This document shows, one piece after another, positions 1 to 10,195 of a DNA stretch of 33,511 nucleotides; position 1 is the stretch's first letter, and every line of letters begins with the position of its first letter. The notes under the pieces are model-generated. The model made no database searches and had not been told where the DNA came from. It saw nothing but the letters and a program-made list of their open reading frames with translations. The translations under genes and the position numbers were made by a program. The DNA is from an uncultured Clostridia bacterium. GTDB taxonomy: Bacteria > Bacillota > Clostridia > TANB77 > CAG-508. The DNA lies in contig CANRKJ010000027.1 of the NCBI GenBank assembly GCA_947631185.1, positions 1 to 33,511 on the forward strand, read 5' to 3'.

Positions 1-206
1 AAACTAATATTTTAAACTTTGCTTTCGCAAACTTTAAAACATAAGTTTCTGCGTATTCGTAAACTCGCTTCATCGTCATTTACTATTTTTTTATTTGAAC
101 TCTTTTTACTCTAGCTATTTTACGGCTTGAAACTAATATTTTAAACTTTGCTTTCGCAAACTTTAAAACATAAGTTTCTGCGTATTCGTAAACTCGCTTC
201 ATCGTC
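1..206. repeat. 77-bp direct repeat, two copies, each with a hairpin
   Basis: Positions 1-77 and 130-206 are identical by eye, with a 129-bp offset. Copy 1 touches the window edge, so the array may continue leftward. Each copy holds a stem of 12 pairs with one mismatch and a TTTC loop (11-38 and 140-167). The stretch lies just downstream of fusA, where tuf often sits. On the minus strand each copy opens with ATG-AAG-CGA, and 83-202 reads as 39 codons without a stop. The 129-bp period is a multiple of three, so the second copy stays in the same frame. This may be a coincidence of composition; the hairpin could equally serve as the transcription end of fusA. Confidence 0.85.
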
Positions 207-222
207 CACTGGACGCGCTCGT

Positions 223-2313
223 TTACTCATCTTTCTTGGTTCTTGTTGAAACTATGTTGTCTAAAATTGATTTTGGAACTTCTTCATAATGAGAAGGCTC
301 CATAGAATATGTTCCTCTACCTTGAGTTTTTGAACGTAAGTCTGTAGCATATCCAAACATTTCTGATAATGGAATGAATGCTCTAATTTCTTGCATTCCA
401 TCTATGCCTTCCATACCTTCCATTCTTCCTCTTCTAGAGTTAACATCTCCAATAACATCTCCCATGTATTCTTCTGGTACTGTTATTTCAACTTTCATTA
501 TTGGTTCTAATATTACAGAACCACCTTTTCTACAACCTTCTTTGAATGCCATAGATCCAGCAATTTTGAATGCCATTTCTGAAGAGTCAACTTCATGGTA
601 AGAACCATCTACTAATGTAGCTTTAAAGTCGATAACTGGATATCCAGCAAGGACACCACTTTCAGCAGCTTCTCTAATTCCTTCTTCAATTGGTTTAATA
701 TATTCTTTTGGAACAACACCACCAACGATTTTGCTCTCAAATTGAATACCTGTACCTGGCTCTAATGGTTCCATTTCTAACCATACATCACCATATTGTC
801 CACGTCCACCTGATTGACGAATGAATTTTCCTTGAACTTTAACTGATTTTCTTATTGTTTCTTTGTAAGCAACTTGTGGTTTACCTACATTACATTCAAC
901 TTTAAATTCTCTTTTTAATCTATCAACAATGATATCTAAGTGTAATTCACCCATACCAGCAATAATTGTTTGACCTGTTTCTTGGTTTGTATATGTTTTG
1001 AATGTTGGATCTTCTTCAGCAAGTTTTGAAAGTCCAATTCCCATTTTTTCTTGATTTGCTTTGTCTTTTGGTTCGATAGCAATATCAATAACTGGTTCTG
1101 GGAATTCCATTGATTCTAGTATAACTGGATGTTCCATATCACATAAAGTATCTCCAGTTGTAACTTCTTTTAAACCAACAGCAGCTGCTATATCACCAGA
1201 ATAAACTTTTGTTATATCTTCTCTGTGATTTGAATGCATTTGAACAATTCTTCCAACTCTTTCTTTTTTGTCCTTAGTTGCATTAAGAACTGTTGAACCA
1301 GCTTCTAATGTTCCTGAATAAACTCTAAAGAAACATAATTTTCCAACAAATGGGTCTGTGGCAATTTTAAATGCTAATGCTGAAAATGGTTCTGTATCAG
1401 AAGTCTTTCTTTCTACATCATTTCCATCTTCATCAACACCTTTAACATCAGGAATATCAAGTGGTGATGGCATATAATCAACTATAGCATCAAGTAATTC
1501 TTGAACTCCTCTGTTTTTGTATGATGATCCACAACATACTGGAACTAAGTTATTAGCTATTGTTCCAATTCTAAGACCTTTTTTTATTTCTTCTGGAGAT
1601 AATTCTCCTTCTTCTAAATATTTTTCCATTAAGCTATCATCTTGTTCAGCTGCAGATTCAACCATAGCTTCTCTATATTTTTTTGCTTCATCAACTAATT
1701 CAGCAGGAATATCTGTTTCTTCAATTTCTTTACCTAAATCGTCTTTGTGAATAAAAGCTCTCATTTTAATTAAGTCAACAATACCTTGGAAATTATCTTC
1801 AGCTCCAACTGGTAATTGAATTGGAACAGGGTTTGCTCTTAATCTATTTTTCAATTGCTCAACACATAAGAAAAAGTTTGCTCCAACGATATCCATTTTG
1901 TTAACATATACCATTCTTGGTACATTATATTTATCAGCCTGTCTCCAAACTGTTTCAGTTTGTGGTTGAACACCACCTTTTGCTGCAAGAACTGTAACAG
2001 ATCCATCAAGAACTCTAAGAGATCTTTGAACTTCAACTGTAAAATCAACGTGTCCAGGTGTATCAATAATATTTATTCTATTATTATTCCAAAAACAAGT
2101 TGTAGCAGCAGAAGTAATTGTTATACCTCTTTCTTGCTCTTGTGCCATCCAGTCCATTGTAGCTGCACCTTCATGAACTTCTCCTATTTTATGAGTCTTT
2201 CCTGTATAGAAAAGAATTCTTTCAGTAGTAGTAGTTTTTCCAGCATCTATATGTGCCATTATTCCTATATTTCTTGTTCTCTCTAATGGGTATGCTCTTT
2301 TATCGTAAGCCAT
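223..2313 (-). CDS. fusA: Translation elongation factor G
   Basis: EF-G is the cytoplasmic GTPase that drives ribosomal translocation and, with RRF, ribosome recycling. The 696 residues match the usual family length. The P-loop AHIDAGKT is at 20-27, the switch I region ends at GITI (63-66), DTPGH is at 84-88 and NKMD at 138-141. Domains II to V follow, with the conserved GRGQYGDVW segment in domain IV. The start is supported by AAAGGAG a few bases upstream. It is the last gene of the rpsL-rpsG-fusA group, 118 bases after rpsG. No tuf gene follows in the window; a repeat region does. Assignment is secure. Confidence 0.98.
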   Translation of the reverse strand: MAYDKRAYPLERTRNIGIMAHIDAGKTTTTERILFYTGKTHKIGEVHEGAATMDWMAQEQERGITITSAATTCFWNNNRINIIDTPGHVDFTVEVQRSLRVLDGSVTVLAAKGGVQPQTETVWRQADKYNVPRMVYVNKMDIVGANFFLCVEQLKNRLRANPVPIQLPVGAEDNFQGIVDLIKMRAFIHKDDLGKEIEETDIPAELVDEAKKYREAMVESAAEQDDSLMEKYLEEGELSPEEIKKGLRIGTIANNLVPVCCGSSYKNRGVQELLDAIVDYMPSPLDIPDVKGVDEDGNDVERKTSDTEPFSALAFKIATDPFVGKLCFFRVYSGTLEAGSTVLNATKDKKERVGRIVQMHSNHREDITKVYSGDIAAAVGLKEVTTGDTLCDMEHPVILESMEFPEPVIDIAIEPKDKANQEKMGIGLSKLAEEDPTFKTYTNQETGQTIIAGMGELHLDIIVDRLKREFKVECNVGKPQVAYKETIRKSVKVQGKFIRQSGGRGQYGDVWLEMEPLEPGTGIQFESKIVGGVVPKEYIKPIEEGIREAAESGVLAGYPVIDFKATLVDGSYHEVDSSEMAFKIAGSMAFKEGCRKGGSVILEPIMKVEITVPEEYMGDVIGDVNSRRGRMEGMEGIDGMQEIRAFIPLSEMFGYATDLRSKTQGRGTYSMEPSHYEEVPKSILDNIVSTRTKKDE

Positions 2314-2431
2314 TTTTTTCTCCTTTCGTTTAAATACAACTCTTATTTCTATTTAAATACGAATTTATATTTATTATATTGTAAATATTTTAAATAAATT
2401 TCTACATATTTTAATATATAGATTATAAATT

Positions 2432-3222
<791 letters not shown>

Positions 3223-3636
3223 TTATTTTTTAGGTTTTTTGGCACCATATTTAGATCTTGCTTGCATTCTATCTTTAACACCTGCAGTATCTAGAGTACC
3301 TCTAATAATGTGGTATCTAACACCTGGTAAATCCTTTACCCTTCCACCTCTTATTAAAACAACACTGTGCTCTTGTAAGTTGTGACCAATACCTGGAATA
3401 TATGAAGTTACTTCATATCCGTTTGAAAGTTTAACCCTAGCAACTTTTCTTAAAGCTGAATTAGGTTTCTTAGGTGTAACTGTTTTAACAACTGTACAAA
3501 CACCTCTTTTTTGTGGTGCTCTATTATTAGTTTGGATTTTCTTTTTTGAGTTAAATCCCTTTTGAAGAGCTGGAGCTGTAGATTTTGTGATACCAGTTTT
3601 TCTTCCTTTTCTAACTAATTGATTAATTGTTGGCAT
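3223..3636 (-). CDS. rpsL: 30S ribosomal protein S12
   Basis: S12 sits at the decoding centre and governs tRNA selection accuracy; it is the classic site of streptomycin resistance mutations. The open frame reaches to 3714, but the gene starts at the ATG of [11 protein letters not shown] at 3634-3636, where AGGAGGTGA lies ten bases upstream. This gives 137 residues, the normal size. The conserved [18 protein letters not shown] and the loop around [12 protein letters not shown], whose Asp is often methylthiolated, are both intact. It is first in the rpsL-rpsG-fusA group, with the promoter at 3705-3733. The rpoB/rpoC and L7Ae-like genes that often precede it are absent. Confidence 0.97.
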   Translation of the reverse strand: MPTINQLVRKGRKTGITKSTAPALQKGFNSKKKIQTNNRAPQKRGVCTVVKTVTPKKPNSALRKVARVKLSNGYEVTSYIPGIGHNLQEHSVVLIRGGRVKDLPGVRYHIIRGTLDTAGVKDRMQARSKYGAKKPKK

Positions 3637-3672
3637 TTCTTGTAATTCACCTCCTGTTTTTAAAATAATAAA

Positions 3673-3700
3673 TACGCTAATATATAAATACATTAGCGTA
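3673..3700. promoter_or_regulatory. Inverted repeat at the rpsL transcription start
   Basis: TACGCTAAT (3673-3681) and ATTAGCGTA (3692-3700) are perfect 9-bp arms around a 10-base spacer. The right arm begins about five bases after the -10 box, so the predicted start point falls inside the repeat. It could be an operator, or the very 5' end of the mRNA folding into a stabilising hairpin. Confidence 0.6.
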
Positions 3701-3704
3701 TAAC

Positions 3705-3733
3705 ATTTTATCATCTTTTTATTGTAGAGTCAA
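3705..3733 (-). promoter_or_regulatory. Sigma-A promoter of rpsL-rpsG-fusA
   Basis: On the minus strand, TTGACT (3733-3728), a 17-base spacer and TAAAAT (3710-3705). This is close to consensus with ideal spacing. Transcription should begin near 3698, leaving a leader of about 60 bases before the rpsL ATG. Confidence 0.8.
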
Positions 3734-3837
3734 CTATTTTTTTCAAATGAATTTTAAAATAAATTTTCATTTTTTTCATTTAGAAAATATAATTTAAATT
3801 ATAATAATTTTTTATATTCTAATATTTAATTTTCTAC

Positions 3838-4953
3838 CTATTTCTTATTTTTTTTGTAATATTTTCTTTTCAAATCATCACTAATTGTTTCAATAGAAAA
3901 ACCTTTATTTAAATAATATTCAAAATTATCTTTAACACTATTTTCAACTTGATCAAAATTCAATTTGTAAAGTGAAGATTTTTTTCCCTCTATTATAATT
4001 TTATTAGATTTATTGTCAATTCTAATTATTGGATAATTTTTGTATTTATTATAATAATCGTAACATACTTTATTTGCATCAACAATGTTTTGTACTGAAG
4101 AAAAATTAGGCTTTATCACATTATTATTTTCAATATCTACCCTACAAGCTAGTTTTCCATTAGCCTTTTCAATTTTTCCTTTATATTCATAATAGTTGCT
4201 AAACTTTCCAATGTAATTTACTGAATCTACTTTTTTAAATTTCTTATCATTTGCTACTATTTGATAATTAATATCGTTTTTTCCAACACAACTAATTTTA
4301 AATTTATCTACTCCGTCAAAATTAGTTTCTTTTTCCATTAAAGCATAACTATCTGGTGTTTTTAATTCAACACCTTGTGAAGCAAAATTTTCATAATAAT
4401 TATAATCATTTTTATCAAAATTTATAGATTTATCAAAAAAAGTTGTTTCAATTGCGCCATCTTCTTTTATTTTTTTTAGTGCTATTCTAACTTTGTATTT
4501 ATTTTTATTGCCATACCATGCTTTTATCTCTACATCTTGATTATCAGAATCTACTCCTTTATAAGATATCTGGTACTCCTTATTATTTCCAATTCCAATT
4601 AGTTCATGATTATCCATATTTCCAAAATATTCAACTAGTTCTTCAATACTAGCTTTTTCTATATCTGAAACTCTAGTATTAAAGTTTTCTTCAATCTCAA
4701 TATTATTTTTTAATTTATATGAATTTACTACTTCATCTATCATGTACTTTGCATTACATGTATGTACTCTGGAAAATAAAGCATTTGAAACATCTGCACC
4801 ATAAAAATCAGATTTTTGAAGTTTCATTGCCATTCCACTATAATTATATACACTATATTTTACTTTTATTTTTTTATTTTCTAATATATTATTTACTTTG
4901 TTTATTTTTTCTATAATTTGTTTTTCTCTAGTAGAATATTCTCGTTCACTCAT
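3838..4953 (-). CDS. Protein of unknown function, 371 residues
   Basis: I do not recognise this family. It starts with a well placed GGAGGT seven bases before the ATG, so it is very likely translated. The protein is hydrophilic, rich in Lys, Asn, Asp, Tyr and Phe, with no signal peptide and no hydrophobic segment long enough for a membrane helix, so it should be cytoplasmic. Residues 1-50 look helical and charged; the middle and C-terminal parts have the alternating pattern of beta strands. The C-terminus is strongly basic (KRKYYKKNKK). It lies between the rpsL promoter and trmFO, on the same strand. Base composition does not stand out from its neighbours. No function is proposed. Confidence 0.85.
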   Translation of the reverse strand: MSEREYSTREKQIIEKINKVNNILENKKIKVKYSVYNYSGMAMKLQKSDFYGADVSNALFSRVHTCNAKYMIDEVVNSYKLKNNIEIEENFNTRVSDIEKASIEELVEYFGNMDNHELIGIGNNKEYQISYKGVDSDNQDVEIKAWYGNKNKYKVRIALKKIKEDGAIETTFFDKSINFDKNDYNYYENFASQGVELKTPDSYALMEKETNFDGVDKFKISCVGKNDINYQIVANDKKFKKVDSVNYIGKFSNYYEYKGKIEKANGKLACRVDIENNNVIKPNFSSVQNIVDANKVCYDYYNKYKNYPIIRIDNKSNKIIIEGKKSSLYKLNFDQVENSVKDNFEYYLNKGFSIETISDDLKRKYYKKNKK

Positions 4954-5084
4954 CTTAAGTACCTCCAGCTATAACTTTTATAATCTTTATATATATTAAA
5001 TATATCTATAAACCGTATTTTTGTAAATATTTCCAATAATTTTGTTACAAAAATTTAATATTTATATATAACCTTTTTATTATC

Positions 5085-6374
5085 TTATTTAAAATATGCT
5101 AAAGATCTATCAGCTAAAGTTTTATATCTGGTTTTTTTATCTCTTATTTTTACATCTAATTCTGGTAAAATTCCAAAATTTGCATTCATAGGTTGAAATT
5201 TATCATTTGGCATAGAAATATATTTTGCTAAACATCCTATCATTGTTTTTTCAGAATAAATAATTTTTTCTTGACATTTATATTTTCTAATTGCATTTAA
5301 ACTAGCTACCATTCCTGATGATATAGATTCTACATAACCTTCTACACCTGTAATTTGTCCTGCAAAAAATATTCTACTATCTGACTTTAAATTATATGTT
5401 TCATCTAAAAGTTTTGTTGAATTTATATATGTATTTTTATGCATAACTCCATATTTTACAAAATTAGCATTCTTCAAACCTGGTAATAATGAAAAAACTC
5501 TTTTTTGCTCTCCAAATTTAAGATTTGTTTGAAACCCAACTATATTATATAATGTAGCTTTATTATTATCTTGCCTTAATTGAACAATTGCATATGGTTT
5601 ACTTCCATCTCTTGGATCTACAAATCCAACAGGTTTTAATGGACCAAATCTCAAAGTATCTATCCCTCTTTTCGCCATAATTTCAATTGGCATACATCCT
5701 TCAAATATTTCTCTTTTTTCAAATTCATGCAAAACACTGCTTTCTGCATTTATAAGTTCATTATAAAAATAAATATATTCTTCTTTATTCATTGGTAAAT
5801 TTATATAAGAATAATCACCTGTTTTTCCATATCTGTCTCCATAAAAAGCTATGTTCATATCAATAGATTCTTTTTCAACAATTGGTGCTGCTGCATCATA
5901 AAAATAAAATTTATCTTCTCCAGTTATATTTACTATTTCTTTTGATAATCCTTCAGAAGTAAGAGGACCTGTTGCAATTATTACAATTCCTTCTTTTGGA
6001 ATTGTAGTTATTTCTTCTCTATAAATCTCTATATTTTCGTTTTCTTCTATTAATCTTGTTACTTCTTTTGAAAAAGACTCTCTATCAACAGCTAAAGCTT
6101 GTCCTGCAGGTACAGCTGTTTTATCAGCTACTTCTATTAATTTTGATCCTAACATTCTAAGTTCTTCCTTTAATAAACCACAAGCATTTGTAATTAAATT
6201 AGATTTAAAAGAATTACTACATACAATCTCTCCAAAATTTTCATTACAATGTGCTTCCGAAAATTTTGTTGGTTTCATTTCATATAATTTAACTTTTATT
6301 CCACTATTTGCAATCTGAAGAGCAGCCTCGCTACCAGCAAGCCCTCCTCCAATTACAGTTATATAATCTACCAT
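5085..6374 (-). CDS. trmFO: tRNA m5U54 methyltransferase, folate/FAD-dependent TrmFO
   Basis: TrmFO makes 5-methyluridine at position 54 in the T-loop of tRNAs, using methylenetetrahydrofolate and FAD rather than SAM. The 429 residues match the family. The dinucleotide-binding motif GGGLAGSE is at 9-16, EMKP at 32-35, Cys52 lies in VCSNSFKS and Cys227 in EGCMPIE; cysteines at these places are functionally important in characterised homologues. The C-terminal FAD segment is FFAGQITGVEGYVES. The start has ATAGGAG upstream. A promoter lies at 6402-6430, so it is probably transcribed independently of the divergent gene at 6578. In many Firmicutes it sits near topA; here it does not. Confidence 0.96.
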   Translation of the reverse strand: MVDYITVIGGGLAGSEAALQIANSGIKVKLYEMKPTKFSEAHCNENFGEIVCSNSFKSNLITNACGLLKEELRMLGSKLIEVADKTAVPAGQALAVDRESFSKEVTRLIEENENIEIYREEITTIPKEGIVIIATGPLTSEGLSKEIVNITGEDKFYFYDAAAPIVEKESIDMNIAFYGDRYGKTGDYSYINLPMNKEEYIYFYNELINAESSVLHEFEKREIFEGCMPIEIMAKRGIDTLRFGPLKPVGFVDPRDGSKPYAIVQLRQDNNKATLYNIVGFQTNLKFGEQKRVFSLLPGLKNANFVKYGVMHKNTYINSTKLLDETYNLKSDSRIFFAGQITGVEGYVESISSGMVASLNAIRKYKCQEKIIYSEKTMIGCLAKYISMPNDKFQPMNANFGILPELDVKIRDKKTRYKTLADRSLAYFK

Positions 6375-6401
6375 CTCAAACTCCTATAAAAAATTTATTT
6401 T

Positions 6402-6430
6402 ATTATATAATAATTTTTATGTTATATCAA
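6402..6430 (-). promoter_or_regulatory. Sigma-A promoter of trmFO
   Basis: On the minus strand, TTGATA (6430-6425), a 17-base spacer and TATAAT (6407-6402), about 28 bases before the trmFO start codon. It is arranged back to back with the promoter at 6482-6510. Confidence 0.75.
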
Positions 6431-6481
6431 CAAGAATAAAATATTTACAAATAACTTCTTTTTTATATCATTAAGAAAGTA

Positions 6482-6510
6482 TTGTTTTTTACATAATATT
6501 GTGATATAAT
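6482..6510 (+). promoter_or_regulatory. Sigma-A promoter of the gene at 6578
   Basis: TTGTTT (6482-6487), a 17-base spacer and TATAAT (6505-6510). The transcript would start near 6517 and run through the dyad at 6536-6551. Confidence 0.7.
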
Positions 6511-6535
6511 CTTATCATGTAGTTTTTTTGTATAG

Positions 6536-6551
6536 TGTCAAACTTTTGACA
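6536..6551. promoter_or_regulatory. Operator-like dyad TGTCAAA-CT-TTTGACA
   Basis: Perfect 7-bp arms around two central bases lie between the predicted transcription start and the ribosome binding site of the gene at 6578. The size and placement suit a dimeric repressor. No regulator gene is adjacent, so any binding protein would act in trans. Confidence 0.5.
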
Positions 6552-6577
6552 ACAACATTATATAAGGAGGAAACCAT

Positions 6578-7240
6578 ATGAAACTTACTGCAAAAGAAGA
6601 AGCTTTCTGCAAAGTCAAAGGAATCTTACCTGATTGCTTTGGTGGGAAGGAACAACGGTCAAAAATGACCAATGAGGAAAAAAGCTTAATCAAACAGATT
6701 TATGTTTCCTATAGTGAGCTTTTAGGAGCTTATGGAGACAAACTTCGGTTTCATGACAATTTCTATACCAAATTTCTTTCAGAATTTGGTGAAGAACCGA
6801 TTCCTTTTAAGTACAATCCAACACAACTCGACTTCTCAGTTTCACTGGTTGATATCTTAAAGCAGATATCAAACCAAATTCAGTACTTCCAACAAGAAGC
6901 ATTTGGTGAAATGAAAAGTCATATGGATATTTTATCAGAAGGGAGATTGTTCTCTTGGGTTATGAAGCTTAAAAACAATGCACCTTCAGATAAATCTGTA
7001 CTTCTTTTAAAGGTTTGTGGAACAAACTTAACAGCAATGTCAAACCTCAATGCTCAAATATTTGGTAAAGGAATTAAGGATTTAAAAGAAAATCCTAGTA
7101 CAAACGTGTGCAATGTAAATCTAGGCAATAATACCATATGGCTGGGATTTATTCCTGAACTGCAAACCCCAGAACAAATAAAACAGATTTTAAAGGGATT
7201 TTATGGTTCACCTAAAAACACTGATGTAACCTGGATTTAA
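6578..7240 (+). CDS. Orphan protein of unknown function, 220 residues
   Basis: I do not recognise this protein. It is clearly a gene: AAGGAGG stands before the ATG, a promoter and dyad lie upstream, and a strong hairpin follows the stop. It has no signal peptide or membrane helix. The first half is helical, with a Gln-rich stretch (KQISNQIQYFQQEAFGEM, about residues 90-110). The C-terminal half looks mixed alpha/beta. Codon use is visibly less AT-biased than in neighbours (for example CGG, CTC and CAC occur), and the gene faces the opposite way to everything around it. These points suggest a self-contained transferred unit. A toxin, phage-defence or regulatory role is possible but nothing in the sequence shows it. 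Confidence 0.85.
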   Translation: MKLTAKEEAFCKVKGILPDCFGGKEQRSKMTNEEKSLIKQIYVSYSELLGAYGDKLRFHDNFYTKFLSEFGEEPIPFKYNPTQLDFSVSLVDILKQISNQIQYFQQEAFGEMKSHMDILSEGRLFSWVMKLKNNAPSDKSVLLLKVCGTNLTAMSNLNAQIFGKGIKDLKENPSTNVCNVNLGNNTIWLGFIPELQTPEQIKQILKGFYGSPKNTDVTWI

Positions 7241-7247
7241 AACAACA

Positions 7248-7277
7248 AACCGCACTTGCCACTTAGCAAGTGCGGTT
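7248..7277. terminator. Intrinsic terminator between convergent genes
   Basis: Perfect 12-bp arms (7248-7259 and 7266-7277) surround a 6-base loop. It follows the plus-strand gene at 6578-7240. On the minus strand it is followed by a T-rich tail (TTTGTTGTTTT), so it can also end transcription of the relA-hydrolase operon. Confidence 0.85.
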
Positions 7278-7308
7278 CCTTCGTTATAGTAGTAAATATA
7301 TTTATTTG

Positions 7309-7959
7309 TTAAAACTCTTTTGGTCTCAATTCTAAATATATCATTTTTTCATCTTGAATCATTGTTGTTTTGCCATGTCCAGGATATACAATAGTCTCAT
7401 CTGGTAAAACTAATAATTTATTTGTAATTGAATCTATTATTTCTTGAAAACTTCCTGTTGGTAAATCAGTTCTTCCCCATGTTCCTGAAAACAATGTATC
7501 TCCAGTAAAAACCAATCTTTCTTTCTCGCAATATAAACTAATTGAACCTTTAGTATGTCCTGGAGTTTCAATAACTTTAAATTCTAATTCTCCTACATGT
7601 ATTAAATCTCCATCATCTATTCTAGAATCAGCTTCTAATTCAGGATTAGGAGCATGAATATAATAAGCTAAACTAATTTCTTCATTATATAATCCTACAC
7701 TATCAGCTCTACTTATTAATATTTTTCCTCCTTTTGCTTCTTTTAATTCATTTATCCCTCCCGTGTGATCTGCATGACAATGAGTTAAAAAAATATATTT
7801 CAAATTGGAATTTAATATATTTAACATTTCAATTATTTTTTCAGGCTCACCACCTGGATCTATAACCATAGTTTCTTTACTTTTTTCATCACATACAATA
7901 TATGTATTTGTTAATAATCCTTCTTGTGGTGTTTTTACTTGTAATCTCTTTAGTATCAT
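7309..7959 (-). CDS. Metallo-beta-lactamase-fold hydrolase, glyoxalase II-like
   Basis: This belongs to the glyoxalase II-like branch of the metallo-beta-lactamase superfamily, cytoplasmic enzymes that hydrolyse thioesters or related bonds at a binuclear metal site. THCHADH is at 59-65, followed by ETPGHTKGS (third His), FTGDTLF (bridging Asp) and YPGHGKTT (final His), so all metal ligands are present. The 216 residues suit the short forms, which lack the C-terminal substrate domain of true glyoxalase II. The start codon lies two bases from the relA stop, and its AGGGG ribosome site is inside the end of relA, so the two are cotranscribed. In other Clostridia a similar gene lies downstream of relA. 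The substrate is not known. Confidence 0.9.
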   Translation of the reverse strand: MILKRLQVKTPQEGLLTNTYIVCDEKSKETMVIDPGGEPEKIIEMLNILNSNLKYIFLTHCHADHTGGINELKEAKGGKILISRADSVGLYNEEISLAYYIHAPNPELEADSRIDDGDLIHVGELEFKVIETPGHTKGSISLYCEKERLVFTGDTLFSGTWGRTDLPTGSFQEIIDSITNKLLVLPDETIVYPGHGKTTMIQDEKMIYLELRPKEF

Positions 7960-7961
7960 TT

Positions 7962-10166
7962 TTATCCCCTTTTTCTTTTTACTTCGTATACTGAATCTAC
8001 ATGATTTATAGAATTCATTAGTTTATTTAAATCATCTATGCTCTCTGTTTCTAGAGTAAGTTCTATAATTGCAATACCAGTTTTTGTAGTTCTCGAATTT
8101 ACTCCCATAAGTTTTGCTTTAGAATTATCTATTTGTTTTATTATATCTCTTAATAATCCTCCTCTATCTGTTGAAAAGACCTCTATCTCAGACGAATAAG
8201 AACCTTTTATCTTATCATACCAACTAACATCTACAATTCTGCCTTCATTATCTTTTAATAGATCTTTTACATTAACGCAATCTGTTCTATGTACAGAAAC
8301 TCCTCTTCCTTTTGTAATATATCCAATGATATCATCATGTGGAAGTGGATTACAACATTTAGAAAGCTTTACTAAACAATTGTCTATTCCTTTTACTATT
8401 ACTCCAGATTTAGAAGGTTTTAATTTATTAGGCTTAGCACTAGCTAATTCTTCTATTTTCTTCTCAAAATCTTGATCTTCATGTTCTTTATTATATTCTT
8501 CTAAAAATCTAGCTAAAACCTTAGTAGCAGATATACCTCCAAATCCAATACTAGCATACATATCGTCAATTGTTTGGAATCCATATCTATCTAATACTTT
8601 TTTTATCCATTCTGATTTTAAAAGTTCTGAAGATTTTATAGTTAATTTTTTTATTTCCTTGTCTAATACTTCTTTTCCCTTTTCTATATTTTCACTTCTT
8701 TGGGCTTTCTTAAACCATTGGTTTATTCTAGTTTTAGCAGAAGACGTTTTTACAAACTTTAACCAATCTCTACTTGGACCTTTTGATTGGTCTGATGTTA
8801 TAATTTCAACAATATCTCCATTATGTAATGGAGTAATAATTGGCATCATTTTTGAATTTATTTTTGCACCTACCATATGATGTCCTATTTGTTCATGTAT
8901 ACTATAGGCAAAATCAATTGGAGTCGCTCCCCTAGGCATTGCCTTTATCATACCTTTTGGAGTAAATACAAATACTTCATCATCAAATAATTCTGTTTTT
9001 AATGTATTTAAAAATTCAGCTGGATTTTGAGTATTCTTTTGCCATTCAAGAGTTTCTCTTAGCCATGCCAACTTATCTTCTGTAACCACTACTTCTTTTT
9101 TACTTCCTTTATTACTTGCTTCTTTATAAGCCCAATGAGCAGCTATACCGAATTCAGCTGTTCTATGCATTTCCCATGTTCTAATTTGAACTTCAAATGG
9201 AGTACCTTTTGTTCCTAGCAATGTAGTATGAATTGATTGATACATATTCTTTTTTGGAACAGCAATATAATCTTTAAATCTTCTTGGCATTGGTGTATAC
9301 AATTCATGTACTACTCCTAATGCTGCATAACAATCTTTTACAGTATCCACCAATATTCTTAGTGCAAATAAATCATATATTTGATCTAAAGTTTTATTAT
9401 CTCTTTCCATTTTTTTATAAATACTAAATATATGTTTTGCTCTTCCTGTAACCTCAGCTTTTATTCCTTCTTCTTTTAACTTATCTGCAATACTCTTATT
9501 AATTTGATCTAAAAATTTAAGTCTTTCTTCTCTCTTTTTATCAAGTCCTAATACAATTTCATGAAACTTATCTGGATTTAAATATTTAAATGATAAATCT
9601 TCGAGTTCCCATTTTAAAGAATATATTCCTAATCGATTAGCAAGTGGTGCATATAAATCTCTAGTTTCTGTAGAAATAGCAATTTGACGATCTCTTGTTA
9701 AAAACTTTAGAGTTCTCATATTATGAAGTCTGTCTGCAAGTTTTATTAAAATAACTCTTATATCTTTCCCCATTGCTAGAAACATTTTTCTATAGTTTTC
9801 CACTTGTTGTTCTTCTACTGTGGAATATCTAATTTTACCCAATTTTGTAACACCTGCTACCATTTGAGCAATTGTATCTCCAAATTCTTTAACAATATCC
9901 TCATGCGTTACAGGAGTATCTTCTACAACATCATGAAGTAACGCTGCACATATACTTTCATCATCTAATTCCAATGTAGTTAAAATATAAGCTACATTAA
10001 CAGGATGAATCATATATGGCTCACCAGATTTTCTAACTTGATTTCCATGATGTAATTTTGCATACTCATAAGCTTTTCTAATTAAAGATTCATTAAAATG
10101 TTTATAATTTTCTTTTTGTTTTTTTATAACATCTTCTATAGTAATATTATCTTTTACTTCATCCAT
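7962..10166 (-). CDS. relA: Bifunctional (p)ppGpp synthetase/hydrolase, RelA/SpoT family
   Basis: The enzyme makes and breaks the stringent-response alarmone (p)ppGpp. It has an N-terminal HD hydrolase domain (LLHDVVEDTPVTHEDI), the synthetase domain (YDLFALRILV, then PRRFKDYIAVPKKNMYQS), a TGS domain (FVFTPKGMIKAMPRGATPID), a Cys-rich helical/zinc segment (LSKCCNPLPHDDIIGY) and a C-terminal ACT domain. I place the start at 10166 (MDEVKDN, 734 residues), because GGGGG lies seven bases upstream. The in-frame ATG at 10199 overlaps the recJ stop and has no ribosome site. Both catalytic halves look intact. It lies between recJ and the hydrolase; apt and dtd, often found in this operon, are missing. 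Confidence 0.96.
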   Translation of the reverse strand: MDEVKDNITIEDVIKKQKENYKHFNESLIRKAYEYAKLHHGNQVRKSGEPYMIHPVNVAYILTTLELDDESICAALLHDVVEDTPVTHEDIVKEFGDTIAQMVAGVTKLGKIRYSTVEEQQVENYRKMFLAMGKDIRVILIKLADRLHNMRTLKFLTRDRQIAISTETRDLYAPLANRLGIYSLKWELEDLSFKYLNPDKFHEIVLGLDKKREERLKFLDQINKSIADKLKEEGIKAEVTGRAKHIFSIYKKMERDNKTLDQIYDLFALRILVDTVKDCYAALGVVHELYTPMPRRFKDYIAVPKKNMYQSIHTTLLGTKGTPFEVQIRTWEMHRTAEFGIAAHWAYKEASNKGSKKEVVVTEDKLAWLRETLEWQKNTQNPAEFLNTLKTELFDDEVFVFTPKGMIKAMPRGATPIDFAYSIHEQIGHHMVGAKINSKMMPIITPLHNGDIVEIITSDQSKGPSRDWLKFVKTSSAKTRINQWFKKAQRSENIEKGKEVLDKEIKKLTIKSSELLKSEWIKKVLDRYGFQTIDDMYASIGFGGISATKVLARFLEEYNKEHEDQDFEKKIEELASAKPNKLKPSKSGVIVKGIDNCLVKLSKCCNPLPHDDIIGYITKGRGVSVHRTDCVNVKDLLKDNEGRIVDVSWYDKIKGSYSSEIEVFSTDRGGLLRDIIKQIDNSKAKLMGVNSRTTKTGIAIIELTLETESIDDLNKLMNSINHVDSVYEVKRKRG

Positions 10167-10195
10167 ACTTATGCCCCCATTATGATTTACATCAA

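Noticed and set aside
1..206. CRISPR array
   Set aside because: Only two 77-bp copies with a 52-base gap, no spacers of regular length, no cas genes.
374..2286. Several plus-strand and out-of-frame open frames over fusA
   Set aside because: They lie opposite a secure EF-G gene, lack ribosome sites and resemble no family; they are shadows of the coding strand.
3637..3714. N-terminal extension of rpsL
   Set aside because: S12 begins MPTINQL, which has the strong ribosome site; the extension would include that site and the promoter-proximal inverted repeat.
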